This document shows positions 46,291 through 53,802 of a stretch of DNA of 64,000 nt, one piece after another. This DNA comes from Acidovorax sp. NCPPB 3576. Lineage in GTDB: Bacteria > Pseudomonadota > Gammaproteobacteria > Burkholderiales > Burkholderiaceae_C. The stretch lies in NCBI RefSeq assembly GCF_028473605.1, contig NZ_CP097267.1, positions 4,456,501 through 4,520,500 on the forward strand. Direction: 5' to 3'. The notes under the pieces are model-generated. The model made no database searches. It was given only the letters and a program-made list of their open reading frames with translations, and was not told where the DNA came from. The position numbers were made by a program, and so were the translations under genes. How positions within the stretch are numbered: position 1 is the first letter of the stretch; the number at the start of each line of letters is the position of its first letter.

Positions 46291-49164
46291 CCAGCCAGTG
46301 GCCTGGCCCAGCGGGCTCCAGGTGATGCCGGTGACCAGCGGCTGGCCGTTCCACTGCAGCCCGGTGAGCTGGCCGGTGGCGTCGTACTGGTGCACCAGTT
46401 GGCGACCGCTGGCGTAGGTGATGCGGGCGATCTGCCCCGCGCCTGCGCTGCCGGCGGGAACGTACTGGTAGCCCACGGTGCTGCTGCTGCCGTTGGCCAG
46501 GACCTGGGTGCGCGCGGTGATGCGCCCCTGCGCGTCGCGCTGGTAGCGCGTGGTGACGCCCGCGTCCTGGATCTCGCTCAAGGACCCCACGCTGGCACTC
46601 GGGCTGCCGCTGGCGTTGTACTCGGGTCCGGGCAGGTCGTAGCGCAGCACGGTGGTGCGGCTGGCCCCGCCCAGGCTGCTCACGATCTGCGTGGGCCGGC
46701 CCAGCGCATCGCGCGTGATGGCGGTGGCCCGTCCCAGCGCGTCGGTGAGGCTTTGCGGCAGGCCCAGGCTGTCGTAGGTGCTGTTTGCCGTGCCGCTGTC
46801 CGCGCTGGATTCCTGCTTGGCGTTGCCCAGCGCGTCTCGGGTGTAGCTGGTGGCCACGCCTTTGAAGTCACTGGCCTGCGTGATGGCGTCCTGGGCGTTG
46901 TAGACCAGCGCGGCACTGGCGTTCTGGGCGTTGGTGAGGGTCTTCACGCGCCGCAGCGCGTCCAGCGCGAGGGTGGTGCTGCGGCTGGCGCCGCCTACGG
47001 TCTCGGTGCTGCGGATGAGTTCGCCGTTGGCGTCGTAGCCATAGCCGGTCGTGCTGAGCGCGCCCGTGGCGGCCGAGCCGATGGTGACGCTCTCCACCCG
47101 GTTCAGGCTGTTGATGGTGCGCGCGACCGTCCACGCGGCCTGGCCCTGGGCGCCGGTGATGCTCTCGGCCACCCGGTTGCCCATGCCGTCCAGCGTGTAG
47201 CTGGCGCTCGCCCCCCGGTTGTCGCTCCAGCCGGTCAGGCGCTGCGCGGCGTCGTAGGTGTAGCTGGTGGCGTAGCCGCTGGCCAAACTCGCGCTGGCCA
47301 GTTGGCCGCTGGCGGTGTAGGTATAGCTGCTGACCTCGTCGCCGCGCTGCGCCCGCGTGAGCCGCCCGCGCGCGTCGTACTGGTAGCTGCTCACCAGGCC
47401 CGTGGGCGCGGTGTGGGTGAGCACCCGGCCGGCCGCGTCGTGGGTGTACAGGCTGCTCTGGCCCAGCGCGTTGGTGGCCTGGGTGAGGTGGCCCGCGCTG
47501 TCGTAGGCGTAGGTGGTGGTGGCGCCGCCCGGGTCGGTCTCGCTGGCGATCAGCCCCGAGGGGTGGTAGGTCCAGGCCCAGGTGCGCGAGACGGGCGGGT
47601 TCACCGAGGTGTCCTTGATCGTCTGCGTGAGGGCGTTGCCCTGGCTGTCGTACGTGTAGGCCGTCTCGCGGCCCGCCTCCGTCACCTTGACCGGCAGGCG
47701 CCACTGCGGGTGCCATTCGGTGCTGGTCGTGCGCGCCTGCGCCGTGCCGCTGGCCTGCGTGGTGCTCAGCGGCACGCGCCTGCCCGCATCCCATTGGTAC
47801 GTCGTCACGCTCCCAAGAAAGTCGGTCTCGGATTCGATCAGCCCTTGCGCGTTCTGCACCCGCTGCGCGGCATCGGGCTTGCCGGTGCCATCGGGCAAGC
47901 TGGCCCCGCTGACGACCAGCTTGCCCAGGTTGAGGCTGTAGTTGAAGGTGCGCGCCGTGCCCAGGGGGTCGGTGACGGTGGCGCCAGAGCCATCGGCTGC
48001 CGGATAGCTCACCTGGTAGCGGTTGACGCTGCCGGCCAGTTCGGTGCTGGTGGCCCGGCCCGTGCTGTCGTAGCCGAAGGTGCCCCAGCGCGCACCGGTC
48101 TCGTCCACGATGCCGGTGAGGGCCTGCGGGAAGCCCGCATCTTCGTACAGGAAGGACCGGCTCTTGCCATCGGGATAGGTGACGCTGGAGAGCCGGCCGC
48201 TGCCGTCGTAGGCATAGCGGATGACTTGCTGATCCGGTGTGGTAACAGAGGTCAGCCGGCCCGACGGTTGGTAATCAAGCAAGAGCTTCTGCCCGAACGG
48301 ATCGGTGATGGAGGCCAAGAGTCCATACGTGTGGTACGCGTAAGACGTCACCCAGCCGTTGCGCGCCGTGACCGACTGCAGCTTGCCGCCGCTGCTGAAC
48401 TGCAGCGTGGCGTCGTCGTCGCTGCGCTGGTAGGTCCAGGCGCCGGAGGCCGATTGCGTCAGCACGTCGTTGCTGGCCGTGGTCCAGGTGCTGCTGCCCG
48501 TCGCCTTGAAGAAGGTCCGCAGGTGGCCCTCTCCCGTCGTGATGCTCACGCTGATGCCGGTGGACGTACTACTGGCCAACAGAAACGCTTGATGATTGTG
48601 ACTCCAGGCCATGCTCAAGGGCCCTTGGGGCCGGCCCGGGTCTTTGCCCCACGTGCTTTCGTACCGCCGAGTAAAAGACAGCGCCGCAGGCCCCTGCCCG
48701 CTCCAGTCGGTCTCGGTGCGGACCTTGGCTTCGTTCGACGGCATGATGGGCTGCCCCACTTCCACGCCGGAGGCCCTGCAGGAAAGTGCCGGAGGTTCTG
48801 GCGTGGCGGCAATGCAGGCGTTGGTGGGCACGTCCTCGGCGAACCCCGGCTGGCAGGCACAGGTGCCGCTCGCCGTGGTGATGCTGTTGGGCGGGCAGGA
48901 CAACGTAGATTGTTTCCAGATGGGGGTCCAGTAATCCCCCGGACCCGCCGAAGAGTCGACGGCGCAGTAGTCGCCTGCGACCGAAAAGCCCGTGGCATTG
49001 GAATAGCCTCCAGCAAACCACGCGCAGTACGCCTCCTTGGTGGCGAACTTCGGGTTTCCCGTTGGCCAAGCGTACATAAAGCTTTTTTGCAATTCCGCAT
49101 GCGCCGCGAGATTGCCTGTGAGCATGAGAAGGCCCAACGCAGCGTGCAACAGTGCCCGCACCAT
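44668..49164 (-). CDS. Rhs-family polymorphic toxin with signal peptide
   Basis: 1,498 residues from ATG 49164, which gives a clean signal peptide (MVRALLHAALGLLMLTG, cleavage near AHA). An in-frame ATG at 49323 has a better ribosome site (GGGAG) but would bury it. After a cysteine-rich N-terminal segment (~25–125) comes the Rhs cage: SFTRRYESTWG, then some 30 YD repeats (GRLTS, YTYDA, GNRVAE patterns) to the core end NLNRSYDPPSGRYFQ...DPTG. The last ~125 residues are the variable toxin: CSALRKKIQNLNNDLDDRW, GELLSQTKRGHRT, a DDDD run and a final LPSLFPPLWPTIPAN. No PAAR domain is present, so type VI delivery is not indicated; export looks Sec-dependent. Confidence 0.85.
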   Translation of the reverse strand: MVRALLHAALGLLMLTGNLAAHAELQKSFMYAWPTGNPKFATKEAYCAWFAGGYSNATGFSVAGDYCAVDSSAGPGDYWTPIWKQSTLSCPPNSITTASGTCACQPGFAEDVPTNACIAATPEPPALSCRASGVEVGQPIMPSNEAKVRTETDWSGQGPAALSFTRRYESTWGKDPGRPQGPLSMAWSHNHQAFLLASSTSTGISVSITTGEGHLRTFFKATGSSTWTTASNDVLTQSASGAWTYQRSDDDATLQFSSGGKLQSVTARNGWVTSYAYHTYGLLASITDPFGQKLLLDYQPSGRLTSVTTPDQQVIRYAYDGSGRLSSVTYPDGKSRSFLYEDAGFPQALTGIVDETGARWGTFGYDSTGRATSTELAGSVNRYQVSYPAADGSGATVTDPLGTARTFNYSLNLGKLVVSGASLPDGTGKPDAAQRVQNAQGLIESETDFLGSVTTYQWDAGRRVPLSTTQASGTAQARTTSTEWHPQWRLPVKVTEAGRETAYTYDSQGNALTQTIKDTSVNPPVSRTWAWTYHPSGLIASETDPGGATTTYAYDSAGHLTQATNALGQSSLYTHDAAGRVLTHTAPTGLVSSYQYDARGRLTRAQRGDEVSSYTYTASGQLASASLASGYATSYTYDAAQRLTGWSDNRGASASYTLDGMGNRVAESITGAQGQAAWTVARTINSLNRVESVTIGSAATGALSTTGYGYDANGELIRSTETVGGASRSTTLALDALRRVKTLTNAQNASAALVYNAQDAITQASDFKGVATSYTRDALGNAKQESSADSGTANSTYDSLGLPQSLTDALGRATAITRDALGRPTQIVSSLGGASRTTVLRYDLPGPEYNASGSPSASVGSLSEIQDAGVTTRYQRDAQGRITARTQVLANGSSSTVGYQYVPAGSAGAGQIARITYASGRQLVHQYDATGQLTGLQWNGQPLVTGITWSPLGQATGWQWPGFAQTPGNPAPLAEQRSYTSAGQLAASALLQLTWDSAGRIVQITQQHMLPTQSSTVAQQVALTSAYSYDATGRLTASAHSAPNTLVLPGDRSLSDTIGANASGYAWDANGNRSQSYYSSSTVGGTATLQRDYQLASNSNRLGGYTQTFTPAGGSAQTSTTAYSHDATGSITRKGDSYLHYGVDGRIAKAGPNADPANALAVSYTYNALGQRVFKSDARLSGANNPAITQQTVYAEDGIGSTVLGQYGNRRSSDSAAAAGEMDSTEVIYLPTANGPMPIAAQINGRLYAIDADHLNTPRRLTNTQGQVAWQWLITGFGEANPTTGATNYSQSGQGSSNYAEAIKFDLRYPGQVFDEETQLNYNLNRSYDPPSGRYFQNDPIGLNGGWNRYGYVGGNPLNFTDPTGLKHKANSAHCSALRKKIQNLNNDLDDRWSDLAADRLNLPERLGPGELLSQTKRGHRTMINDRESNLRKFEKRYSDECEDDDDNSSSQSCDTGCAAASAAATVGVGYVAYRCLRMLPSLFPPLWPTIPANVVLP

Positions 49165-49426
49165 CGCGCAACGGCAAAAACCGCTCAGCCGGAGCGTGAC
49201 AAACGCTGTCCACCCCAAAAAACCGCTTTGAGGTGCAGCAGCTCTGAGCACCGGTGCGCCAAACACAAGGAAGCCCACAGTCAAGGCACCGTCAACCGAT
49301 GCCTCATTTTTCGCACATTGCATTCTTTCTCCCGCCTGCCGTTTTGTCTGATGCCAAAAAACTGAATTATTAGTCACAATTTTATTTATTTATAAGCAAC
49401 CAATGCGTGCATGACCACCGCGCCCC

Positions 49427-50839
49427 TCAAAACTCCGCATGCACCCGCACCGACACCACATCCACCGGCCCCCGGTCGCGGTTGTAGCCCGGGTGCACGA
49501 TGTGCTGCACCCCCAGCGACACGGCGGACTGCAGCGGCCCGCCCGGCATGGGCACCGGGGCGAACGTGAGCAGGTAATACGCCTCCCACACGCGCTCGCT
49601 GCCGTAGCGCAGGGCGCCGTCGCCCAGGAACGCCCCGAGCCCGCCGGCCGCCAGGTAGTTGCGGTGGTCGGCCGACAACCCGTTGACCGCCACGGCGGCG
49701 CCCACGCGGTCGGCGGCGCGGCCCCAGGCGGTGCCGGCGATCTGGCCGCCGAAGGACAGCTGGCGGTCGATCTCGGCGAAGGCGTAGGTTTCCTGGCGGC
49801 CGCTGCTGCGGCTGGCGCGCACGAACACGCCGGCGTCTTCGGCCAGCGGGGCCTCCAGGGTCAGGGCCCAGCCGGTCTTGGTCTGCAGGCGGCGCACGGC
49901 GCCGACGTCCGGCGTGCCGCCAACGGCCCGGGACGCGGCCAGCGCATCGGCGAACGCGCCCATGACGGCGCGGTTGCGGAACAGCAGCACGCGCCCGCGC
50001 AGCGGGCCGGCGGGCAGGGCCACGGGCAGGTCGGATTCGGCCTCGATCTGGTCGCCGTAGTGCTGGGTCCACGAGCGGTCCAGCGGCTGGCCGTTGGATT
50101 CGCGCGGCTGCAGGGCGCGGCCCCCGCGCACGGCCCACTGCGGCGTGCGGTATTCGAGGATGCCGGCCCAGGTGTAGCCGCGTGCGTCGGCCGCGTAGTC
50201 CCAGGCGCCGGGGGTGAGGAAGGACCAGTTGAAGAACTGCTCGCGCGGGTCCTTGGCGTAGGGGTTGTTGTCGAAGTAGTCCAGCAGCGAGAGGTTGCCG
50301 GCCACCAGGGTCCACCGGCGCGCGCTGGCGCTGCCGCCCAGTTCGTTGAAGTCGGGCTCGATGCGTTCGGTGTCGCCGCCCGCGTCCCAGCGCTGCAGCA
50401 GGAACAGGCGCGCGCGGTAGGCCTTGATCTGCGCGCCCGAGGTGCGGGCCAGCTCGCCGTTGGAGAGCCCGCCCGCGCCCGACAGGTGCGACAGCGGCAC
50501 GCCCTGCCCGGCCTCGGGGTTGAAGTGGATCTGCGCGCCGCTCCAGGGGCGCAGCCCGAGGTCGGCGGTGGCGGTGAAGGAATACGAGCGCTCGGCCGTG
50601 GGCACCAGGCTGTTGGGGCCGGTGTAGGGCGCATCGAACGAGGGCTTGTGCTGCCACACGTAGGTGGTCTGCGCATGCAGGGCCCAGGGGGGCGGGTCAC
50701 CGTCCGCCGGGTTGCCGGCGTCGCCGGACGGGGTGGCCAGGGCCTGGGCAGCGAGGACGGCCGCGGTGCCGCCCAGCGCGGCCTGCAGCACGCGCCGGGG
50801 CCCGAAGCCACGGAAGAAATGGGAGAGGAGCGACAGCAT
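49427..50839 (-). CDS. Outer-membrane carbohydrate porin (OprB-like)
   Basis: 470 residues. A long positively charged signal peptide ends near AAQALA. The mature protein alternates polar and hydrophobic residues, as in a beta-barrel. Family-like segments are TYVWQHKPSFDAPYTGPNSL, HFNPEAGQGVPLSHLSG, FLLQRWDAGGDTERIEPDFN and a terminal strand VDVVSVRVHAEF ending in Phe, the outer-membrane assembly signal. Expected role: diffusion of sugars across the outer membrane. ATG 50839 is set by the signal peptide. It lies 59 bp after the XrtH-associated gene on the same strand, with no obvious functional tie. Confidence 0.85.
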   Translation of the reverse strand: MLSLLSHFFRGFGPRRVLQAALGGTAAVLAAQALATPSGDAGNPADGDPPPWALHAQTTYVWQHKPSFDAPYTGPNSLVPTAERSYSFTATADLGLRPWSGAQIHFNPEAGQGVPLSHLSGAGGLSNGELARTSGAQIKAYRARLFLLQRWDAGGDTERIEPDFNELGGSASARRWTLVAGNLSLLDYFDNNPYAKDPREQFFNWSFLTPGAWDYAADARGYTWAGILEYRTPQWAVRGGRALQPRESNGQPLDRSWTQHYGDQIEAESDLPVALPAGPLRGRVLLFRNRAVMGAFADALAASRAVGGTPDVGAVRRLQTKTGWALTLEAPLAEDAGVFVRASRSSGRQETYAFAEIDRQLSFGGQIAGTAWGRAADRVGAAVAVNGLSADHRNYLAAGGLGAFLGDGALRYGSERVWEAYYLLTFAPVPMPGGPLQSAVSLGVQHIVHPGYNRDRGPVDVVSVRVHAEF

Positions 50840-50898
50840 GCGGCGGCATTCTGTCAGGCCCCGGTGGCCTGCGCGTGTCCGCGCGATCGCCGCGCGCT

Positions 50899-51684
50899 TC
50901 AGCGTGGTTTTTTGCGCACAGGCAGCGTGGCGGCGGCACTGGCCGAGACCTTGCCGCCCAGCCCGGGCGGCACGTGGAGGACCGGCTCGGCAACGGCGTC
51001 CGCAGGCCCGGCCACCACGTCCGCGGCAGGCGGCTCGGGCGATACCACCACCGCCGCAGCCGGAACGGGCGCGGCGGCGCGCGCGGCCGGCAGGGAGCGG
51101 CGCCAGGCCTCGATCACCACCTCGTTGACGAACTGCCGGTCCAGCCACAGCCACAGCACCATGGGCGCGAGCGTGGGCAGCACCAGCACGCCCACCTGGT
51201 AGCCGTACACCAAGGCCTCCAGCTGCCACTGGGCGACCTTGAGCACGCGCACGTCGAGCTGCGCCGTCAGCACCACCTGCATGAGCAGGTGCATCACCAG
51301 GCTGAAGGCCTGCAGCGGCACGAGCAGCGCAAAGCCCGCCAGCGCGCGCCAGGTGCGCCCCGGGCCGCGCGCAGACAGCAGCAGGGCGAGGAAGATGGGC
51401 AGGCCGTAGGCATAGCGGCCGGGGTCGGATTCGACGGTGATCTCGACCAGGCGGTTGCCGGTCTGCGGCGTGGCGACGGCCACCGAGGTATCGACCTCGA
51501 ACGCGCCGGGCCGCAGCCGCGTCTCGCGCACCCAGCCCGGGGCCGCGTGTTCGAGAACCCCGCCGGCCACCATGCCCACGGGGTACGAGGTCCAGGGCGA
51601 GACCCGGATCCACAGCAGGGTGAGCAGCACCACCCCGGCGAACAGGCCGAGGACGAAGATTTTCAGGCTGGCGGCGCGGCGCAT
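50899..51684 (-). CDS. Exosortase H-associated membrane protein
   Basis: 261 residues. An N-terminal membrane helix (IFVLGLFAGVVLLTLLWI) is followed by a periplasmic part with WVRETRLRPGAFEVDTSVAV, two or three more hydrophobic segments (~105–185) and a Pro/Ala-rich cytoplasmic tail. It matches my memory of the membrane protein that always accompanies XrtH. It starts 13 bp after the xrtH stop. Its task is not known; it may help the exosortase handle IPTL-CTERM substrates at the inner membrane. Confidence 0.82.
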   Translation of the reverse strand: MRRAASLKIFVLGLFAGVVLLTLLWIRVSPWTSYPVGMVAGGVLEHAAPGWVRETRLRPGAFEVDTSVAVATPQTGNRLVEITVESDPGRYAYGLPIFLALLLSARGPGRTWRALAGFALLVPLQAFSLVMHLLMQVVLTAQLDVRVLKVAQWQLEALVYGYQVGVLVLPTLAPMVLWLWLDRQFVNEVVIEAWRRSLPAARAAAPVPAAAVVVSPEPPAADVVAGPADAVAEPVLHVPPGLGGKVSASAAATLPVRKKPR

Positions 51685-51697
51685 GCGGTGCCGCGGA

Positions 51698-52255
51698 TCA
51701 CGCCGGCACGGCCGCAGGGGAAGCGGACGGCGCCGAGGGTGGTGCCGCTGGCGGCTCGTTCGGCGGAGCACCCGCGCCGCCCCGGCTGCCGGCCCGCACC
51801 CACAGCAGCCAGACGATGAGCACGTCCACCATGATGAGCGCCTGCCAGAGGTATTCGTGGGCGAAGTTGAAGATGGCGGTGTTCCACTGCCCCAGGTAGA
51901 ACAGGCTGACCACCCGCACGATGTTCATGGCCTGCACGGCCACGAAGCCGGCGACCAGACCGACCAGCTTGTGGCGCCAGGTGGACGGAAACGCCATGAC
52001 GGCGGCGAACAGCACGATGCACGCCTCGATGCCGTTGCAACCCGCTTCGATGGAGACGCCGAAGCCCGTGGCCTGGTTCCACAGCACCTTGCCCGAGGCG
52101 GCCGCCGAGCTGTCGAACCAGGTGACCAACCCGGCGCAGATGCGGGCCAGCAACGCCGTCCACGGCAGCACCAGGTGCTGCTGCACCCAGCCCAGCATGT
52201 TGATGCCGAACATCGTCAACTGCAGGGTCAGGAAGAGGAGGAAAAAGCGCAACAT
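51698..52255 (-). CDS. xrtH: Exosortase H (IPTL-CTERM-specific)
   Basis: 185 residues, short as typical of XrtH. Several membrane helices carry the catalytic triad C73 (EAGCNGIEA), R114 (MNIVRVVSL) and H133 (NFAHEYLWQ). Exosortases are membrane transpeptidase-like enzymes that cut PEP-CTERM-like tags and probably attach the protein to a surface polymer. XrtH works on proteins ending in IPTL-CTERM. The DUF11 protein at 33618–37316 carries such a tag and is a candidate client. The C-terminal ~30 residues are Pro/Ala-rich. The partner membrane protein follows directly. Confidence 0.92.
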   Translation of the reverse strand: MLRFFLLFLTLQLTMFGINMLGWVQQHLVLPWTALLARICAGLVTWFDSSAAASGKVLWNQATGFGVSIEAGCNGIEACIVLFAAVMAFPSTWRHKLVGLVAGFVAVQAMNIVRVVSLFYLGQWNTAIFNFAHEYLWQALIMVDVLIVWLLWVRAGSRGGAGAPPNEPPAAPPSAPSASPAAVPA

Positions 52256-52489
52256 GCCGGGAAGGCTCCGCAGAGTAGAAAAAGGGACCGCCGCACATTA
52301 TCCAGGCAGCATGCCTCCACATGCCATGGGAAAAGCCTGCGGATGGACGTCTACTTCCGGGAAGGCGCTCCACCTTGCCTGCTCATAGACCAGCCGCAGG
52401 GGCCGAAGCGCGATGGGACGCATCAGCCCATCGCAAAGCCCGCAACCTTTAGTTACCAACTTGGAATTAATCCAGGTTGAGTTATCACT

Positions 52490-53226
52490 ATGATGCGGCG
52501 CGTGGTACAGCCGGAGGGACGTGCCAGCATCGTTCCAAAATCATTTGAATATAAAAATATGCTTCAAATTGATCCACAAGGCATGGTGACCGCGTCGCGC
52601 ATCCAGCCGCGTCGATTCACCATCATCGAGCGTTCGGCCATGCGTTCCATTACCGGAATCATCGTTCATCAAACCGGCTCCCCCAACGAGCAAGGCGTTT
52701 TTGCCAGCTACCAGTCAGGGGGAAACGGTGCGCACTTTCTCATCGCCAAGAATGGCGCCCTCTATCAAACAGCATCGAAACAGCATCGGTCCGTTATCGG
52801 ACGAATCATGTGGGCCCGCTGAAAGCCCGTTGCCTTGCGGAGCACCGCTGTACGTCCGCTGCCTTCCGGAAATCGAAGGATTTTCCGCAAAACAGTGCTG
52901 TGGAGCGCATGAACAAAATGGAGATGACCAAATCCGTCCCGGTGCGGTATCCCAGCAACATCGACTCGATCGGTATCGAAATCGTGGGAATTGCCTCGCT
53001 CCCGCCGGACGTCAAAATGCCTGCAGGACTCAGCAAAGCACAGCAAGATGCATTTTTGGGAGAAAAGTCTGTCTACGAACCCATCACCACCGCGCAAAAC
53101 CTTTCCCTGCGGTGGCTCGTCGACGAACTGGTCAGCACGCTCCACCTGAATTCGTCGGAAGTCCACCGGCACCCCGACGTGAGCCGGAAAAACGCAACCG
53201 AAGCGAGTACCGCTCTATGGCGCTGA
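52490..53226 (+). pseudogene. N-acetylmuramoyl-L-alanine amidase (Amidase_2), frameshifted by an 11-bp duplication
   Basis: Two frames together form one protein. The first (52490–52822) gives ITGIIVHQTGS, then GGNGAHFLIAKNGALYQTAS, the N-terminal part of an amidase_2/PGRP fold with its first zinc His. The second, from about 52789 to 53226, gives VRYRTNHVGPLKARC, NIDSIGIEIVG, SLRWLVDELVSTL and VHRHPDVSRKNATE, which supply the second zinc His. Removing one copy of the tandem AAACAGCATCG (52767–52788) joins them perfectly as ALYQTASVRYRTNHVGPLK. The intact form would cleave the amide bond between muramic acid and L-Ala in peptidoglycan. No signal peptide, so delivery by another route. It overlaps the secreted protein gene by 10 bp. 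Confidence 0.85.
52767..52788. repeat. Perfect 11-bp tandem duplication that breaks the amidase frame
   Basis: AAACAGCATCG occurs twice without a gap (52767–52777, 52778–52788). Eleven extra bases change the frame. One slippage or recombination event would restore the gene. Confidence 0.92.
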
Positions 53227-53687
53227 AAAGGCATGCCATCGCCGCCTTGTGCATCGCTGCACATCTCTTTCCATCCCATGCGCAGGAATCGAAGTCGCCC
53301 GCCCCTGCGCGCAAGTCCTATCCGGTTGCAGCCGTGGCATCGGTCGAGATAACGCGGCCCGCGGCGCAAAACGCAGCGGGAGAGTCCGCCCCCTGCGTTG
53401 GCACCCGGCCGCTGGCAGAGCAGGATGTCCACCGATTCCTGGCCCATTCGAGGCCCATCGACCGCCGTGCCTATCTGCACGACCATTTCCTCACCGGTGA
53501 CTGCTACACGGAGGCCCGCATCCGGTTCAAGGATGGCCGCGTTGCCACACTTGGCATCGCCAACGATGCCGGCACCGCCCTGCTCACGCCGGTCGTCGCG
53601 GGCAAGGAGCAGGCGTCCGGCCGCTACCTGCACTGCGCACGGTGCACAGGCTTGCTGGACCTGCCGGACCGAGAGCCTTCGAAGTAG
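53217..53687 (+). CDS. Secreted small protein coupled to the amidase gene; candidate immunity protein
   Basis: 156 residues with a Sec signal peptide (HAIAALCIAAHLFPSHA). The mature part has four cysteines (APCVGT, TGDCYTEA, LHCARC) that could form two disulfides, and RIRFKDGRVATLGIAND, a beta-rich segment. ATG 53217 overlaps the last 10 bases of the amidase gene, implying coupling. A periplasmic protein made with a peptidoglycan amidase fits an effector/immunity pair, because periplasmic amidases are neutralised in the periplasm. That is inference; no immunity family was recognised. A terminator follows. Confidence 0.65.
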   Translation: MALKRHAIAALCIAAHLFPSHAQESKSPAPARKSYPVAAVASVEITRPAAQNAAGESAPCVGTRPLAEQDVHRFLAHSRPIDRRAYLHDHFLTGDCYTEARIRFKDGRVATLGIANDAGTALLTPVVAGKEQASGRYLHCARCTGLLDLPDREPSK

Positions 53688-53714
53688 CCCTGGCCACCAT
53701 CGCAGCCCAATAAA

Positions 53715-53746
53715 AAAAGCCCGGCCTCCCAAGAAGACCGGGCTTT
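53715..53746. terminator. Bidirectional terminator between the secreted protein and htpG
   Basis: AAAAGCCCGG and CCGGGCTTTT stem with flanking C/T and A/T pairs, a ~10-nt loop and T runs on both sides. It lies between two convergent genes. Confidence 0.88.
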
Positions 53747-53751
53747 TGATT

Positions 53752-53782
53752 GCTACTTATTTAATAGCAATATGCCCCAGTG
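53752..53782. repeat. Copy 5 of the 17-bp GCTA-N7-ATAGC palindrome with GCCCCAGTG tail
   Basis: GCTAC (53752–53756), seven A/T bases, ATAGC (53764–53768), then GCCCCAGTG (53774–53782), one base off the tail of copy 2. It lies just past the terminator. Confidence 0.75.
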
Positions 53783-53802
53783 AATCATGCGCTGGAGGCC
53801 GA

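Noticed and set aside
45403..49365. A long plus-strand frame opposite the rhs gene
   Set aside because: Repetitive Val/Gly/Ala/Arg translation without motifs; antisense shadow of the YD repeats.
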